A stretch of DNA of 64,000 bases. Origin: Phalacrocorax aristotelis (taxonomy: Eukaryota; Chordata; Aves; Suliformes; Phalacrocoracidae). The notes beneath the pieces were generated by a model. The model did no database searches, was not told the DNA's origin, and saw nothing but the letters and a program-made list of their open reading frames with translations. How positions within the stretch are numbered: position 1 is the stretch's first letter; each line of letters opens with the position of its first letter. The DNA is taken from NCBI RefSeq assembly GCF_949628215.1, contig NC_134311.1, forward strand, positions 56,466,205 to 56,530,204, written 5' to 3'. Below, in pieces: positions 12,025 through 23,452 of this stretch. Both the position numbers and the translations under genes were made by a program.

Positions 12025-14583
12025 ATAGAATCACAGGTTGGAAGGGACCTCAGGGATCATCTAGTCCAACCTTTCTGGGAAGAGCAGAGTCTAAACCAGA
12101 TGCCCCAGCACCCTGTCCAGACGACTCCTGAAGGTGTCCAACGTGGCCGAGTCAACCACTTCCCTGGGGAGATTATTCCAATGGGTGACTGTCCTCACTG
12201 TGAAGAATTTCCCACTCGTGTCCAATCGGAATCTCCCCAAGAGCAACTTGTGTCCATTCCCCCTTGTCCTCTCCATGTGACTCCTTGTAAAAAGGGAGTC
12301 TCCACCTTCTTTGTAGCTGCCCCTTAAGTACTGGTACACGGTGATGAGATCCCCTCTGAGCTCCCTTTTCTCAAGGCTGAACAAACCCAGCTCTCCCAGC
12401 CTATCCTCATGTGGCAGCTTCCCAGTCCTTTGACCATCTTGGTGGCCCTTCTCTGGACCCTTTTCAGCCTGTCCACTTCCTTTTTGTATAGCGGGGACCA
12501 GAACTGTACACAGTACTCCAGGTGTGGCCTGACAAGTGCTGAGTAGAGCAGGATAATGACTTCTTTATCTCTGCTGGCGATGCCCTTGTTGATGCAACCC
12601 AGCATCCTGTTGGCCTTCTTGGCCGCAGCAGCACACTGTTCGCTCATGTTGAGCTTTCTGTGCATGAGGAGCCCCAGGTCCCTTTCCACAGAGCTGCTCT
12701 CCAGCCAGGTGCATCCCAGTCTGTGCTGCACTCCTGGGTTATGTTTTCCCAGGTGCATGACCTTACACTTGTCCTTGTTGAACTTCATAAGATTCTTGCT
12801 GGCCCACTCCTCCAGCCTATCTAGATCTCCCTGAAGAGCAGCTCTCCCTTCTGGAGTGTCTATTTCCCCACTCAACTTGGTGTCATCCGCAAACTTCATC
12901 AGGCTACACTTGATGCCGTTATCCAGATCATTTATGAAGATATTGAATAACATTGGGCCCAATATCGATCCCTGGGGGACTCCACTTGTGACAGGTTGCC
13001 AGTTTGAGAAAGAGCTATTTACCACCACCCTTCGGGTGCGGCCTGTCAGCCAGTTCCCCACCCACTGCACAGACCACATGTCTAGGCCATAACGCATCAA
13101 TTTCTCCAGGAGAAGACTGGGGGACTGTATCAAAGGCCTTGGAGAAGTCCAGGTAGACAATGTCCACTGCCCGCCCCATGTCAACCAGGCAAGTCACTTT
13201 GTCATTTAAGGCCACCAGGTTTGTCAAGCACGATCTGCCTTTAGTGAAACCGTGTTGGCTTTTCCCAATCACATGCTTCATTTGACTTGTGATGGCCCCC
13301 AGGAGGATTCGTTCCATAACTTTCCCAGGGATTGAAGTAAGGCTGATGGGCCTATAGTTACCTGGATCCTCCTTCAAGCCTTTCTTGTAGATAGGGGTAA
13401 CATTTGCCTTTCTCCAGCCCTCTGGGACATCCCCCATTGTCCATGACTTCTTGAAGATTATGGAGAGTGGCCTTCCGATGATGTCAGCCAGCTCTCTCAA
13501 CACCCTCAGGTGGATGGCGTCAGGGCCCATTGATTTGTAGGGGTCAAGCTCCCGTAGTAATTCATGTACTAACTCTTCCTTCGCTGATGGTGGGTCGGTG
13601 TTTGGATCAACTGGCAATTTTGTTCCCAAAGCTGGGACCCGGCAGTGCTGGCAAAGACAGAGAAGATGAAGAAGGTGTTGAGGACCTCTATCTTTTCAGC
13701 ATTGTTGGTTATTGACTCTCCTTTTCTGTTTAACAGTGGGCCTGTGTTTTCCCTCTTTTTCTGCTTATGGTTGACATACCTGAAGAAAACTTTCATGTTA
13801 TTTTTTATGTCTACAGCCAGTTTCAATTCAAACTGGGCTTTTGCTTTTCTAACTGCATCTCTGCACACTCTGGCAATGCCCTTGTAGCTCTCAATGGATA
13901 ATCCTCCACTTCTCCATCTCTGGTGTGCTTCCCTTTTGGATTTGAGTAGACCCAGGGCTTTGTGGTTGAGCTGAGCGGGCCTCTTGCTCTGCTTACTTCC
14001 CTTTCCTTTATCGGAGATAAACTGGTTTTGTGCTTCTAACAGAGAGTTCTGAAGAATTCCCAACACTCACTAGCTCCTTTATCTTCCATGGAAGCTTCCC
14101 ATTGAATCCCTCACAGCTGAGCCCTGAGTGAGCTGAAGTTTGCTCTTCTAAAATCCAAAACCCTTGTCTTAGAGCTGACCTTCAGCACGGTCAGCAGGAT
14201 GCCAAACTCCACGTTGTTATGATCACTGCAGCCAAGGCTACCACTCACCGAGATATTACAAAGCAGGCTTTCTCGGTTTGTGAATAGCAAGTCCAGCAGT
14301 GCCTCATTCCTGGTTGGCACATCTAACATTTGTATCAGGAAACAGTCCTCGATACATTCCAGGAACATGGTGGATGACATGCGAGCTGCTGTATTGTTCT
14401 TCCAGCAGATGTCTGGGTAGTTGAAGTCACCCATAAGGACTAGGTTCTGTTGGCCAGAAGTTTGCTTTAGTGCCCCAAGTATCGCTTCATCGGCATCGTC
14501 ACTGTGGTTAGGAGGTCGGTAGCAGATGCCTACTGTGAGGTCCTTTTTCGCTACACAGCATTCGGAATAACAGAAGAGCATTG
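12025..14583 (-). mobile_element. CR1 LINE retrotransposon, 5'-truncated, antisense to SCAMP1
   Basis: Read on the - strand, the element ends at 12025 with the hallmark CR1 3' terminus. On the + strand this appears as CATAGAATCACAGGTTGGAA followed by the GGGACCT...TCCAACC-type 3' UTR. It begins about 2.56 kb upstream, inside the endonuclease domain, so the 5' UTR, ORF1 and the start of ORF2 are missing. This is the usual result of incomplete target-primed reverse transcription. The 3' UTR is only about 65 bp. I see no target-site duplication, which is normal for CR1. The 5' boundary near 14,583 is approximate. Confidence 0.95.
12091..14581 (-). pseudogene. CR1 ORF2 (endonuclease-reverse transcriptase), truncated and frameshifted
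   Basis: Homology to the CR1 endonuclease-reverse transcriptase is spread over five overlapping segments in different frames: 14581-14111, 14066-13569, 13629-13015, 13184-12324 and 12384-12091. Endonuclease motifs are visible: VGICYRPPN, LVLMGDFNYPDICW and LGCSDHN. The reverse transcriptase shows NYRPISLTSIPGKVMERIL, QHGFTKGRSC, YLDFSKAFDTV, GVPQGSILGPMLFNIFINDL and the catalytic FADDTK. The C-terminal segment (RGDLITVYQYL, HWNNLPREVVDS, RLDRVLGHLV) ends with a stop at 12091. At least four frame changes and the missing N-terminal endonuclease part mean no working enzyme can be made. This is an inactive fossil copy, although its domains are still easy to recognise. Confidence 0.93.
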
Positions 14584-15149
14584 CGAAAAATAAAATCCCT
14601 AGCTTAATCCCTAGATCAGTTTTGTACTGTTAGCATGGTGTCCCTGTTAGTCTCCCTTCTTTTACTGATTTCTTTAAATCCCACTTGAATTTGGATAAAT
14701 GGCATTGCTTCACCTATGCTGAAGTTCGTATTAATTAATATACTTGCTTCTAAATGTTCTCTGCATCATGAAGTTAAAAGCAATTTAAATATTCTGTGTA
14801 ATGGGGGCTCTAAAATTTCACACTAGTGGACATGCTAGCATCAAACTTAAATTTTTGTGGAATGTTATTAAAAGCTTTCCAGATAAAAGTCACCATTTTC
14901 TGTTGAGATCAGGCATCATCCTTCTAGCAGCCATGTATCAAGATTGTTCTTTTCATCATCTTTTAAAACTAACTTGAGGGTTGTATCTAAGAGCTCTACT
15001 ATGGATTGCTTATAGATCTAAGTTTATGCAGTTCTCTTGGTACCTCTTGGGTGGAATCCCAGGGACATCATCCTTGCAATTTAACTTAAGATTGCATAAT
15101 AACATACATTACCAGAATATAGAATGGAAAAAAAAAAAAACAAATTAGG

Positions 15150-15155
15150 AATAAA
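15150..15155 (+). promoter_or_regulatory. Candidate internal SCAMP1 polyadenylation signal
   Basis: AATAAA following an A-rich run and followed by ACCTGAATTTGGTGGGTAG. It is weaker in context than the distal site at 15742. Confidence 0.25.
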
Positions 15156-15741
15156 ACCTGAATTTGGTGGGTAGACTTTTTTCCCCAAACGTCCAAAGAC
15201 TCTATGAGAAAACATATTTAATGTTCTGTGTAGAGGGAGCGTTGATTCGTAATGCCATGGGTTGAATGTACAGATTTAAACCTCCTGAATGAAATTCAAG
15301 GTTCAGATACATGTGAACTGTTTAAACCAGAAATCTGTGACACTGCAGCCCAAAAGGGAGGGAGAGGTTTGAGCTTAGCTTTGACAACAGAAGGCTGATA
15401 CTTGTCAAGATATTTTGTACCTAATGAAAACTAGATTTTACAGTCTCTTATTCATTAATCAGAGGATGGCGCCCACTGAAGTTGTCATTTTGTAGTATTG
15501 TGGCAAATTGAATACAAAGTATGAAGTCTGAACACTGGAATGTCAGTAGTCATTGCTCTGTAATTTAGGAGTTGGTTTTATTTATCTGAGGGATGTTTGT
15601 ATATTTTGTAAATTACTAACAACGCTCTGCCATCCTGGTGAATGTCATGGTTCTGTACAAATGCGCTTCTTCTGTCCCTCTGTTGCATGTCTGAGTAGTT
15701 CAGAAGTTTTGTATATTTATTGTATTAACACAGTGTCATAG

Positions 15742-15747
15742 AATAAA
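15742..15747 (+). promoter_or_regulatory. Candidate distal SCAMP1 polyadenylation signal
   Basis: AATAAA preceded by an AT-rich stretch (TGTATATTTATTGTATTAAC) and followed within 15-35 bp by a T/G-rich element (GGGTGTTTGGTCTG). It is the best-formed 3' end signal downstream of SCAMP1. Confidence 0.5.
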
Positions 15748-15765
15748 AAAAGACTTTTTTCCTGG

Positions 15766-18700
15766 GTGTTTGGTCTGTATAGTTTTGACCAATATAGGGA
15801 TTTTTCTCCTAACAGTCAGGATAACATGCAGGGCAGATGATCTATGTAAAAGTCCTGCTTGGGTTTTATAATTCTGTATATAAATGCTGTAATTCTGCTA
15901 AAATGGGGAAGCAAAATGTCCAGTATCAAAATAATACATTAGGGTATTGAGAATTAGTCTACTCAACTGTTACGAAGAAAATTCTTGAACGCTTGCAGCG
16001 CGCTTTCTTGTGCTGTAAACTCACGAGGGGTAAAATCTAGACACGTTCTGTCATTACTGAATTAAATTCTACAGGTATTAAGTGAATCCTAAAGCACTGT
16101 TGAAAGTAAAACAAAGTTGCTGAAACCAGCATTGCTTTGGTAGCATTTATATTCCTAATTTCTGCCTTTGAAGTGGCATTCTGTACCACTGCTGTGTCTT
16201 GCTTTTTCTTTCTTTTTTTTTTTTTTTTTTTTTTTGGCACTATCGCAGTCTTCTGATTTTTTTTTTTTTCATACGACATCAACTGTAACACCTGCTTTAT
16301 GACTTCATCTAGACCACTGTGACGTAGGTATATTTGGAAATGCATGATACAGAGAACAGTGCTCTGAGGTGCAGTCGGGATTATCCTTTTTGGGAGATAG
16401 CAGGCGTGAGTTTCTGAAGATGGTCGCGCATGCATGCATCACGTGGTAGTGAAACTCTTCATCAGCTTGATCTGTTTCATTGTAATTCACAGACTAGGAT
16501 GGCAGTGGCAGCAGGCTAAAGGAACAGGTTTTGTAATTTCTTGTAAATGGTGAGCATAGCTCTGCGGCATGATCCGGTCAGGTGTTACGGTTAGAATTAT
16601 TACACAATTTAAGTGCTGTTGTGCAGAGATAATTCCTCTGGTTTGCTGAGGCTAGTTTTCCTCAAGAGGTTGTAAGCCCAAAGTTGGGAAGGCATGCACA
16701 CACAGAGAAAACAGCACAGAGAAGAGAATCGTGGTTAAAAATATTCAGTAATACTTCTGGAAAGACACTTCTGTCAAGGAAGAGGCAGGCACCTAGAGCA
16801 TTCTGGTTATGAATCAATAGTAAGGCATAGTGGCTCAGACAATTAAAACAAATGTGTGTTAGGTTTCACTCAGTTACAATAAAACATGCAAGAATTAGTT
16901 TGCACTTTTTTTCCCTACAAATTAATTTTATGTCTGGAAGTAGCTTTTATTCTCATGAGTAGAAAAATCAGGAGGATTTAGAAAAGACGCAGTGCAGATT
17001 TCTTACTTCGGCAGAAGAACACCAGTTGAACTTTATGCTAGGGTTAAACTAGAGACCATGTCACACACTACTGAGGATAAAAAGATGCGTTGATGGGAAG
17101 CGTGACTTGTGGATCACGCTGCCATACTTTTTGTTCTGGAATAAATTAATTGTCCAGCTGTTTAATGGAAGCATATACAGCTTGTCTAAAATGTGGTTCT
17201 TGCTGGATGAATGGATAATGTTTACACCAAACAGTGCTTTTAATTAGTTTGTTTTACTGTCTCTAAATATGCTCAGTGCTGCAATGTGACTAAGTGATGT
17301 GTGTATATACATTTAGAAAAAGACACGTACTGTCCTGCTTCAGTGAGTGTTCGCACACGCTGCTGTTGCATCACTCAGAGGTGAAGCAGAACACTTCAGC
17401 CCAGAGGTACAAAGTGTTGTTGAGAAGACGAGGTTTCACTTCTTCGTCCCCGTGGTTCAGGTAGGGGAACTTTCAGCTGGTGAGATGGGAAACTCAGAGA
17501 CTGATTTTTGGTAAGTTGGGGGTTGTGTTAGGAATGGGCAGCTTGCTTGGAACAGGGCTGACGGGGCCTGGAAGATGCAGCCTGCTTGAGAGTCCAGTTA
17601 CTTGTGACTGTTCGCTTGGCTCTTCTGCTTGCAAATGTGTACTGCTAGAGCTGGGTTGGGATGTCCTGGCTGGAGCCCAGGCCGTTTTACAAACAGCTGC
17701 CTCTGGCCACTCATGCCCCTGTGGCATCAGCTGCTCTGCCACTGTTTCAGCTGACGGTGCTGCAAGTAGATTTTACAATGTTTATAGCCCAATAAAACAA
17801 TCATACATCATCCAAGCTGTAATAACTGCACGCATGCCAAAGCACGTATAGCCGTTTTGCAGGGCAGGGCTGTTGCCTTTGCCCTGCATGTACTTTTGAT
17901 GTTTTCAGAGAAAAACATGGATATACTGGACTGGGCACTGGGGTGATACTTCCTGTCCAAGGTAGGAGAGCAGTTGGAAGTGGTCAGAATAATGGGATTA
18001 AATTTGGAATTATTTTTTCTTTACCTTTCTCAGCTAGACCAAATGACTGATCCCACTGCATCTGAGTGATACCTAAAACTGCTTTTAGGGATGCCAATTC
18101 CTACACTCGCAGAACTTCACCGATAAGAAGATACCACAAATCAAATAAAAGGCACCTATTTGAAAACAACTTTCAGTGAATCACAAGAGCAAGACAATGT
18201 CTTTATATTCCTGTCCCTCTGATATTAATAATACACATTCACTTTCTCATTCCATCACCATTCTAAACCTTGGTGGAGCTTGGGAAGAAGCTACTAGAAC
18301 ACAGAAATCTGTACTAATCCACACAGCTGGAGAATTGAACTCTGCGCTCCCTATTGCCAAGAAAGGTTTTACTGAAAAAGCGAGCTGATATTTTCAGGTA
18401 TACAAATCAGTATTACTCTGTAACTCCTTCTGGCAGTGTTTTGTATTTGTATAATGACTGCTTTGGAATCCATAAAGGTGACTGATGTGGTGCGTTGAGT
18501 GGCACCTGTCCCCTTAGGACAGTAGGTTTCTAAATGTTCCAAGTTTTAACCAAGAGCTACTTCTTGGAAGTTTAGAAACTGTTACAAGTGTAATTAAACT
18601 AAATGCAATTAATTAAATGTAATAGAAATGGACCATTGCAACTATGAGACGAAAGTGACATCCTGACTTTTCTTTGAATTGCTGAAAGCCCCACTCCTAG

Positions 18701-19490
18701 TTCTGCCTTAAATTTGCTTAGAGAAGAGTATGTAACCTGTCTAGTGTCCGCCAAGTCACTGGTGAAAGGTGAGACACCTTGTGGCAAACACCATTTTAAA
18801 CGTCTGTGTGATTAAACAATACTTGCTTAACAACCTTCACTGCCCCCTTTCATGAGAAAGGAACTGCAGTGCTTCAGCTGCAAATTAAAAACATTTGCCA
18901 GATGTACATTCACTTAGAAAGTCTCTTTAATGCAACTGTATTATATAACACATAGCTACACTTTCAGATCACATACTTTTTGATCAGTAAGTGGTGATAA
19001 TTGTTCAAGTCAGATGGAAATCTGAAACACTAACATCAGTGGGCTGGGACCTTAAATGCTATTAAAGCTACAGGTAAAGCTACCTTGCTGTGGCTCAACT
19101 CGTCCAGTATGTTTGAATTAAGGTAGTCAGACTCCTGGTAAAGTTTGAAAACTCACGTTTTAATTGGAATTTAGATTAAAAATAACACATTAGGTACATC
19201 ATTCATGCTAACAAATGTACATAGTGGTGAGTCAAGAACAGAAAAACAGTACCACAAATAAACCATGGCTCAAAATCTACGCTAGCTGGCTTGCCACAGC
19301 TGCTCTTCCTATACAAAGCGGCTGTGGTGCACGTGTTGCTGCCATGCTCTGCTTCTGTCGGGCTCTGTCCTGTCCTTGAGGCAGGCACCAGCGCCCACTG
19401 CTTCCAAGGAAGGCTTGAACGCCTCTCTGCTTACCACTAGGATGTGAGACACTCTGATGTGGGATAACAATGTGAAATGGAAATGATTCA
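15766..19490. other. Convergent intergenic interval between SCAMP1 and LHFPL2
   Basis: The two genes point toward each other across this interval. It contains a T23 run at 16213-16235 and a second poly-T at about 16,258-16,269. Near 16,428 there is an alternating purine/pyrimidine stretch, GCGCATGCATGCATCACGTG. Stop-free frames at 17,480-17,851 and 17,494-17,742 lie on opposite strands in a mildly GC-richer patch and show no recognisable domain. No gene supported. Confidence 0.6.
16213..16235. repeat. Poly-T tract (23 T)
   Basis: Uninterrupted T23, followed 22 bp later by a second T run. A simple homopolymer. The poly-Lys frame on the other strand is an artefact of it. Confidence 0.9.
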
Positions 19491-19521
19491 GCTGAAAAAA
19501 AATTGCAGAATCCAGAGAACT

Positions 19522-19527
19522 TTTATT
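19522..19527 (-). promoter_or_regulatory. Candidate LHFPL2 polyadenylation signal
   Basis: AATAAA on the - strand, followed about 25 bp downstream by a T8 run (A-rich on the + strand at about 19,496-19,503). Chosen mainly because its distance from the stop fits a 3.7 kb 3' UTR. Confidence 0.3.
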
Positions 19528-19998
19528 GATTGAAATAGATACAAAGGTGACATAGACAACCCAGAAGTAGCTCAGCAGCAATGTTTTTTGTAGTGCCACA
19601 CCTATAAATAAAGCACAGTAAGAAATCTTGCTGAGCTTTTCAGCTGTTAGATCGTATATTGCCAGAGACGGAGAGAGCTTCACATTTGAATTGTCTGTAT
19701 TATATAGATCTGAGTATTTAAAATCAGTCTAGAAGAGACTTTTCTTAAATCTTTAATCTGCTATTACTACTGCTGTATTAATCTTCAAAATCAGTGACTC
19801 TACTGCATTACTCTATGCTTTAGTTTGTTCACACGACCAAAACTCCAGCCATTTCTTCCCTGGGCGGCCCCTTTTCAAATACCTTGTTCAAAAGCAAAAA
19901 CTAAGAAGGGAAAAAAAAAAAGAAAAAACATTCCAAAACCAAAAACAATCCCACAACAAAACCCATTCCTGCTATTGCACATCTCACACAAGTTTGTG

Positions 19999-20015
19999 TA
20001 TATATATATATATAT
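19999..20015. repeat. (TA)n microsatellite
   Basis: Eight to nine TA units preceded by GTTTGTG. Short, but likely polymorphic. Confidence 0.85.
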
Positions 20016-20994
20016 TTTAAATATGCTACAATTTTTAAAAAGAAAGAAAGGTCTATGGCACTTTACAAATTTACTAATTCAAACCACAGATGTTTGAAGA
20101 AGTCTTCAATACCACAAAAACAAAGTTAAACTGAACTGATTGGCACACAGGTTTTAAAGAATCCACAGCAAATTCTTCTAGATCCTATGCAGTGCATGTA
20201 CATTAAGAAGCAGTTACACTCTTCTGCAGCCCTGCCATGAAGTTAATTAAATTAGCTTTAAGCTGATTTATCTTTTTTTTAATTTTATTTTTTCTTTTTT
20301 TTAAATATTTTTGAAAGCTACTGCTGAGGTGAACTTCAGGCACAACTTTAAACAGCTGTAAAATTTAATGAGTGTGCTCTACACCTGAAATCCTCTCTGG
20401 AGAGGGTGGGGGGTGGGAAGTCTGCAATCTATACCATCTTGCCACTTGCTAGAAAAACAGAACCCTGAGAAAAGAAATTCTGATTTTTTTTTTTTTTAAT
20501 TTCTGTATTTCTTCCCAGCCTGTCTTCTATTTGTGCTACGTGATGAACATGGCTATTCTTGCAAGTTGTTAGCTGATTATGTTGTGGCAGACTAAGGTGA
20601 TAGTATTCCAGCAACAAGCAGAAAAACTGGTTCTTCTTGGTTACAAACACAAACAAAAGCAAAACACACCACTGAAAATTTCTCCTTTGATCTTAAAAAA
20701 ACCCCCACTATTAAAAATATTTAAGCGTTCTGTAGATCACAGCAGAGGTCAGCTAGTAATGTAAATGAAGGTTGGTCATTGTTTGTTTACTTCTAAGCCG
20801 AAGCAGCATATGCCCTTTATACCTTTTGGAAGACCTGACTCTATTCTGACTAATCGAGCGCTCAAGCAAAAGCAGCATTTGTCACCCTGCTATGATGTCA
20901 AGGTTTGTTGGCAGCGGCGATGTGGACATTGGATTGCTACCTACCTAAGAAAAGCTAAAACTGTCACTCTGTTTTAGACGTAATTTTCAGCTGA

Positions 20995-21660
20995 TGCATA
21001 GGCTGTGCTTACTCTCCCAGCCCCACTTCCCCAGCCGGAGCCCCGAGGAGCAGAGCTGGGCTGGTGGCCTGGCCTCTGTGGCTCACAGGCCAGCGAGGGC
21101 TGAGGAGGAACGCTGGAAGGAGCAGCTGTGCTGGATCTGAGGTACAAGCCAAGCACGTGCCCTTCAGAGGCTGCGTATGGGGAAAGACTGTGTGGACAGG
21201 ATGTGCTGGCTGTGAGTTTTGTACTCGGGCACCACTTTGTACTAGTAATTTTGACTTGTTAAGAACTTGCTTTGTGCAGGCAGTTGGCAGATGTGGCAGA
21301 TATTTAAAAGAAAAGTGAATTACCCATTTTAAACTAGAATATGGTGGGCATGGGTTGTGGGAGCACATGAATGCAAGATGAGGCGAGATTAAAACAATCC
21401 CTTTTTAACACTGGCAGAAGTTGACCTTGTGTGTGGTGGCTCGGCGATCACCTCTGTATCCATCTGGCACGTGGCCTGAGGGTGCGCTGGGCACGGACCT
21501 GTGCAGCCGGGCCCACTTTGCTCCATAGATGGGCCAGGCTGAGGCGGTGCCCGTGCTGTGCAGCAGGACCAGAGCGTTCACCACTGCTAGTGTTCACCCA
21601 GGCTCGAGGCCAGTCCTGGGTTGGCAGTCATGACTGCTGGACAGCTCTCGTATTGTGAAT
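20995..21660. other. GC-richer patch, no gene recognised
   Basis: Clearly richer in G+C and CpG than its neighbours, especially about 21,003-21,160 and 21,430-21,640 (for example CGGACCTGTGCAGCCGGGCC). Frames are open on both strands here, as expected when stop codons are rarer. None shows a domain. It lies inside the probable LHFPL2 3' UTR. CpG density looks too low and patchy for a full CpG island. Confidence 0.45.
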
Positions 21661-23195
21661 GACTTCAGCGGTGTACTGAAATTAGCCGTCTACCTATACA
21701 GTAACAATGATTTTTTAATACCTATTTAAAAAAAATCCTCATGGCATGCTTTAAGGGACTGACTAAGCATAAACAAGAATCTCTGCTCTGTATTATACAG
21801 TGAGGAGATGGAGAGCAACACTCATTGGATGATGTTAAACTGCCAGGAAGAGGCATCTAAAATTCACCTAGTAATTCACTAGAACTACTGCTCAGATAAA
21901 TTATCCCCAATGCTCCTATGGCACAGTTGCATCATTCCTTTGTTTTTTAAAATACCTTTTAAATTTGTTTTCAGAAGTAGTTCTAGTAAGTGATGCAATA
22001 CCCCAAAAAATACAACCGCCTTTGAGAAAGGACTGTCATTTGTGGCAAGGTCTGTTTTATTTCTGCTGACCTAGCGGGAAAAGGGTCCATAGTACATGCG
22101 GTTAAAAAAAAAAAAAGGCAAAAGATCTTCCCAGCCATGTAGAGTTTGGTAAGACTTTCTGAAACATGTAAATTTCTTAAGGACTCATGTGGCTCTGGGT
22201 CACGAGACAGACTGATCTGTGGACCAGAAATGAGGTTTCACTGGCAAGAGAAAGAATACTACTGTTGAAAGTCCAATGTGCGATCTACAGTTGTAGGAGA
22301 GGCTACAGCCCAGGCCAGGCTGTTGACATTCACAAGATAATGCCTAGCTGTCCTGTGGGGAGTTGTCATCTGCCTGAGATTTCGGGAGTTTTAATGAAGG
22401 CTGTAATAACACTGGTTATTTCAAATGATTCCATCATAATCAGGGGAAAGCCAGTGTAACTAGAGCTTTCTGTCTAGTCAATGGAATCAAAATAATCTAC
22501 CTGCAACAAGTGGCACACACCTTGCGCTCTAAGTTTCCAGACTAAGAAACTTGGCAGGGATTCAACCTCAACTTTTTAAATGCTCAAAGATTGGTGCAAA
22601 CTGTGTCACGTTGACTTTGCTCTCTCCAACATATACTTACTATCTGAGAAGGCACTGTACTTTAAGGAAGTTCAGTATCAAAAAGCACCTTAATGAAAAG
22701 TATGGTACCAAACCAGGTGGTGGTGAAATATTCACAGGTGAGGGGAGCCCTTGAAAACACAGCCTAATTAAAATAGGCTTCTCTTCTGCATAATAATAAA
22801 AAAAAATAATGTGCTGGCTTTTATTATTTTTAATGCAAATTCTTCAAAGTGACCAAGGTGGGTAAGGCAATCTGATCAATCAGAATTTGTCAGTTACAAC
22901 AACAACATTCCTGCTATATATACGATTCCTCACCTCCCCAGTCAGATTAATATATTCTACTGTGTCCTGACCATAGAATGAAACTAAAATATCCCCAAGT
23001 ATTTACATTCTGCTTTCCTGGGATCCTTTCTCTGATCCTCATTGCCCAGCAAGGAAGAAACACCATTTCAGTAGTTCGAGGCTGGAATGCATGGGGCTCA
23101 ATCATACAAATGGTAGAAACAGGTAAGCGCATCTGCTTCTCCAGTCAATGGAAAGCAGATTAAGATCCGTGTGCTGGTATTTTTCCCCACTGGAC

Positions 23196-23452
23196 TTAAA
23201 GGAGGCAGATAAGGTTTTTTCCTTCTTCTATTTCTTCTTGCACTTTGTCACTGGATGTGGCTATTTCAGCTTGCGCCGAGAAGACTGCACAGATGAACGT
23301 CAGAATAGTGCCACCAATCGCTGTGTAGAAAGCCCAGCCCAAGGAGCAGTCTCCTAGTTTATAAGCAGAAGCGTAAGGTCCACAATAGCTTATTGCTTTC
23401 TGGCATCCCCAACCTGCAGGGTAAAGTATCAAGCCTAAGATAAGGAAGAGGC
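23196..23452 (-). CDS. LHFPL2: LHFPL2 last coding exon: helices 3 (part) and 4, C-terminus
   Basis: On the - strand the acceptor TTATTTCTAG ends at 23453. The exon completes a Gly codon and encodes [20 protein letters not shown], the second extracellular loop ([19 protein letters not shown]), helix 4 ([20 protein letters not shown]) and the acidic tail ending NLICLL. The TAA stop is at 23198-23196. It has 84 full codons plus the stop. Confidence 0.97.

Larger units (their letters stand above)
10335..15765 (+). other. SCAMP1: Probable SCAMP1 3' UTR
   Basis: AT-rich sequence after the SCAMP1 stop codon, with candidate AATAAA signals at 10631-10636, 15150-15155 and 15742-15747. The last is followed by a G/T-rich stretch (GGGTGTTTGGTCTGTAT), the usual form of a downstream element, so I place the distal end near 15,765. 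Human SCAMP1 also has a long 3' UTR. A CR1 element in the opposite orientation occupies about 12,025-14,583. The extent is inferred; RNA data would be needed to fix it. Confidence 0.5.
19491..23195 (-). other. LHFPL2: Probable LHFPL2 3' UTR
   Basis: Sequence downstream (on the - strand) of the LHFPL2 stop codon at 23196-23198. The end is inferred from an AATAAA on the - strand (TTTATT at 19522-19527), which would give a 3' UTR of about 3.7 kb; mammalian LHFPL2 also has a 3' UTR of several kilobases. Other possible - strand signals are TTTATT near 22,819 and 22,056 and TTTAAT at 18926-18931. The stretch includes a (TA)n run, A-rich low-complexity sequence at about 19,905-19,975, and a GC-richer patch at about 21,000-21,650. 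No coding exon was recognised in it. Confidence 0.4.

Noticed and set aside
12556..13887. Several + strand open frames across the CR1 element
   Set aside because: They are antisense shadows of the CR1 ORF2 on the - strand.
16037..16435. Open frame with a long poly-Lys stretch on the - strand
   Set aside because: The Lys run is the translation of the T23 homopolymer, and the rest has no family resemblance.
17480..17851. 123-codon open frame in the convergent intergenic gap
   Set aside because: Low-complexity Gly/Leu/Cys/Ser-rich peptide, with an open frame on the opposite strand over the same bases and no domain.
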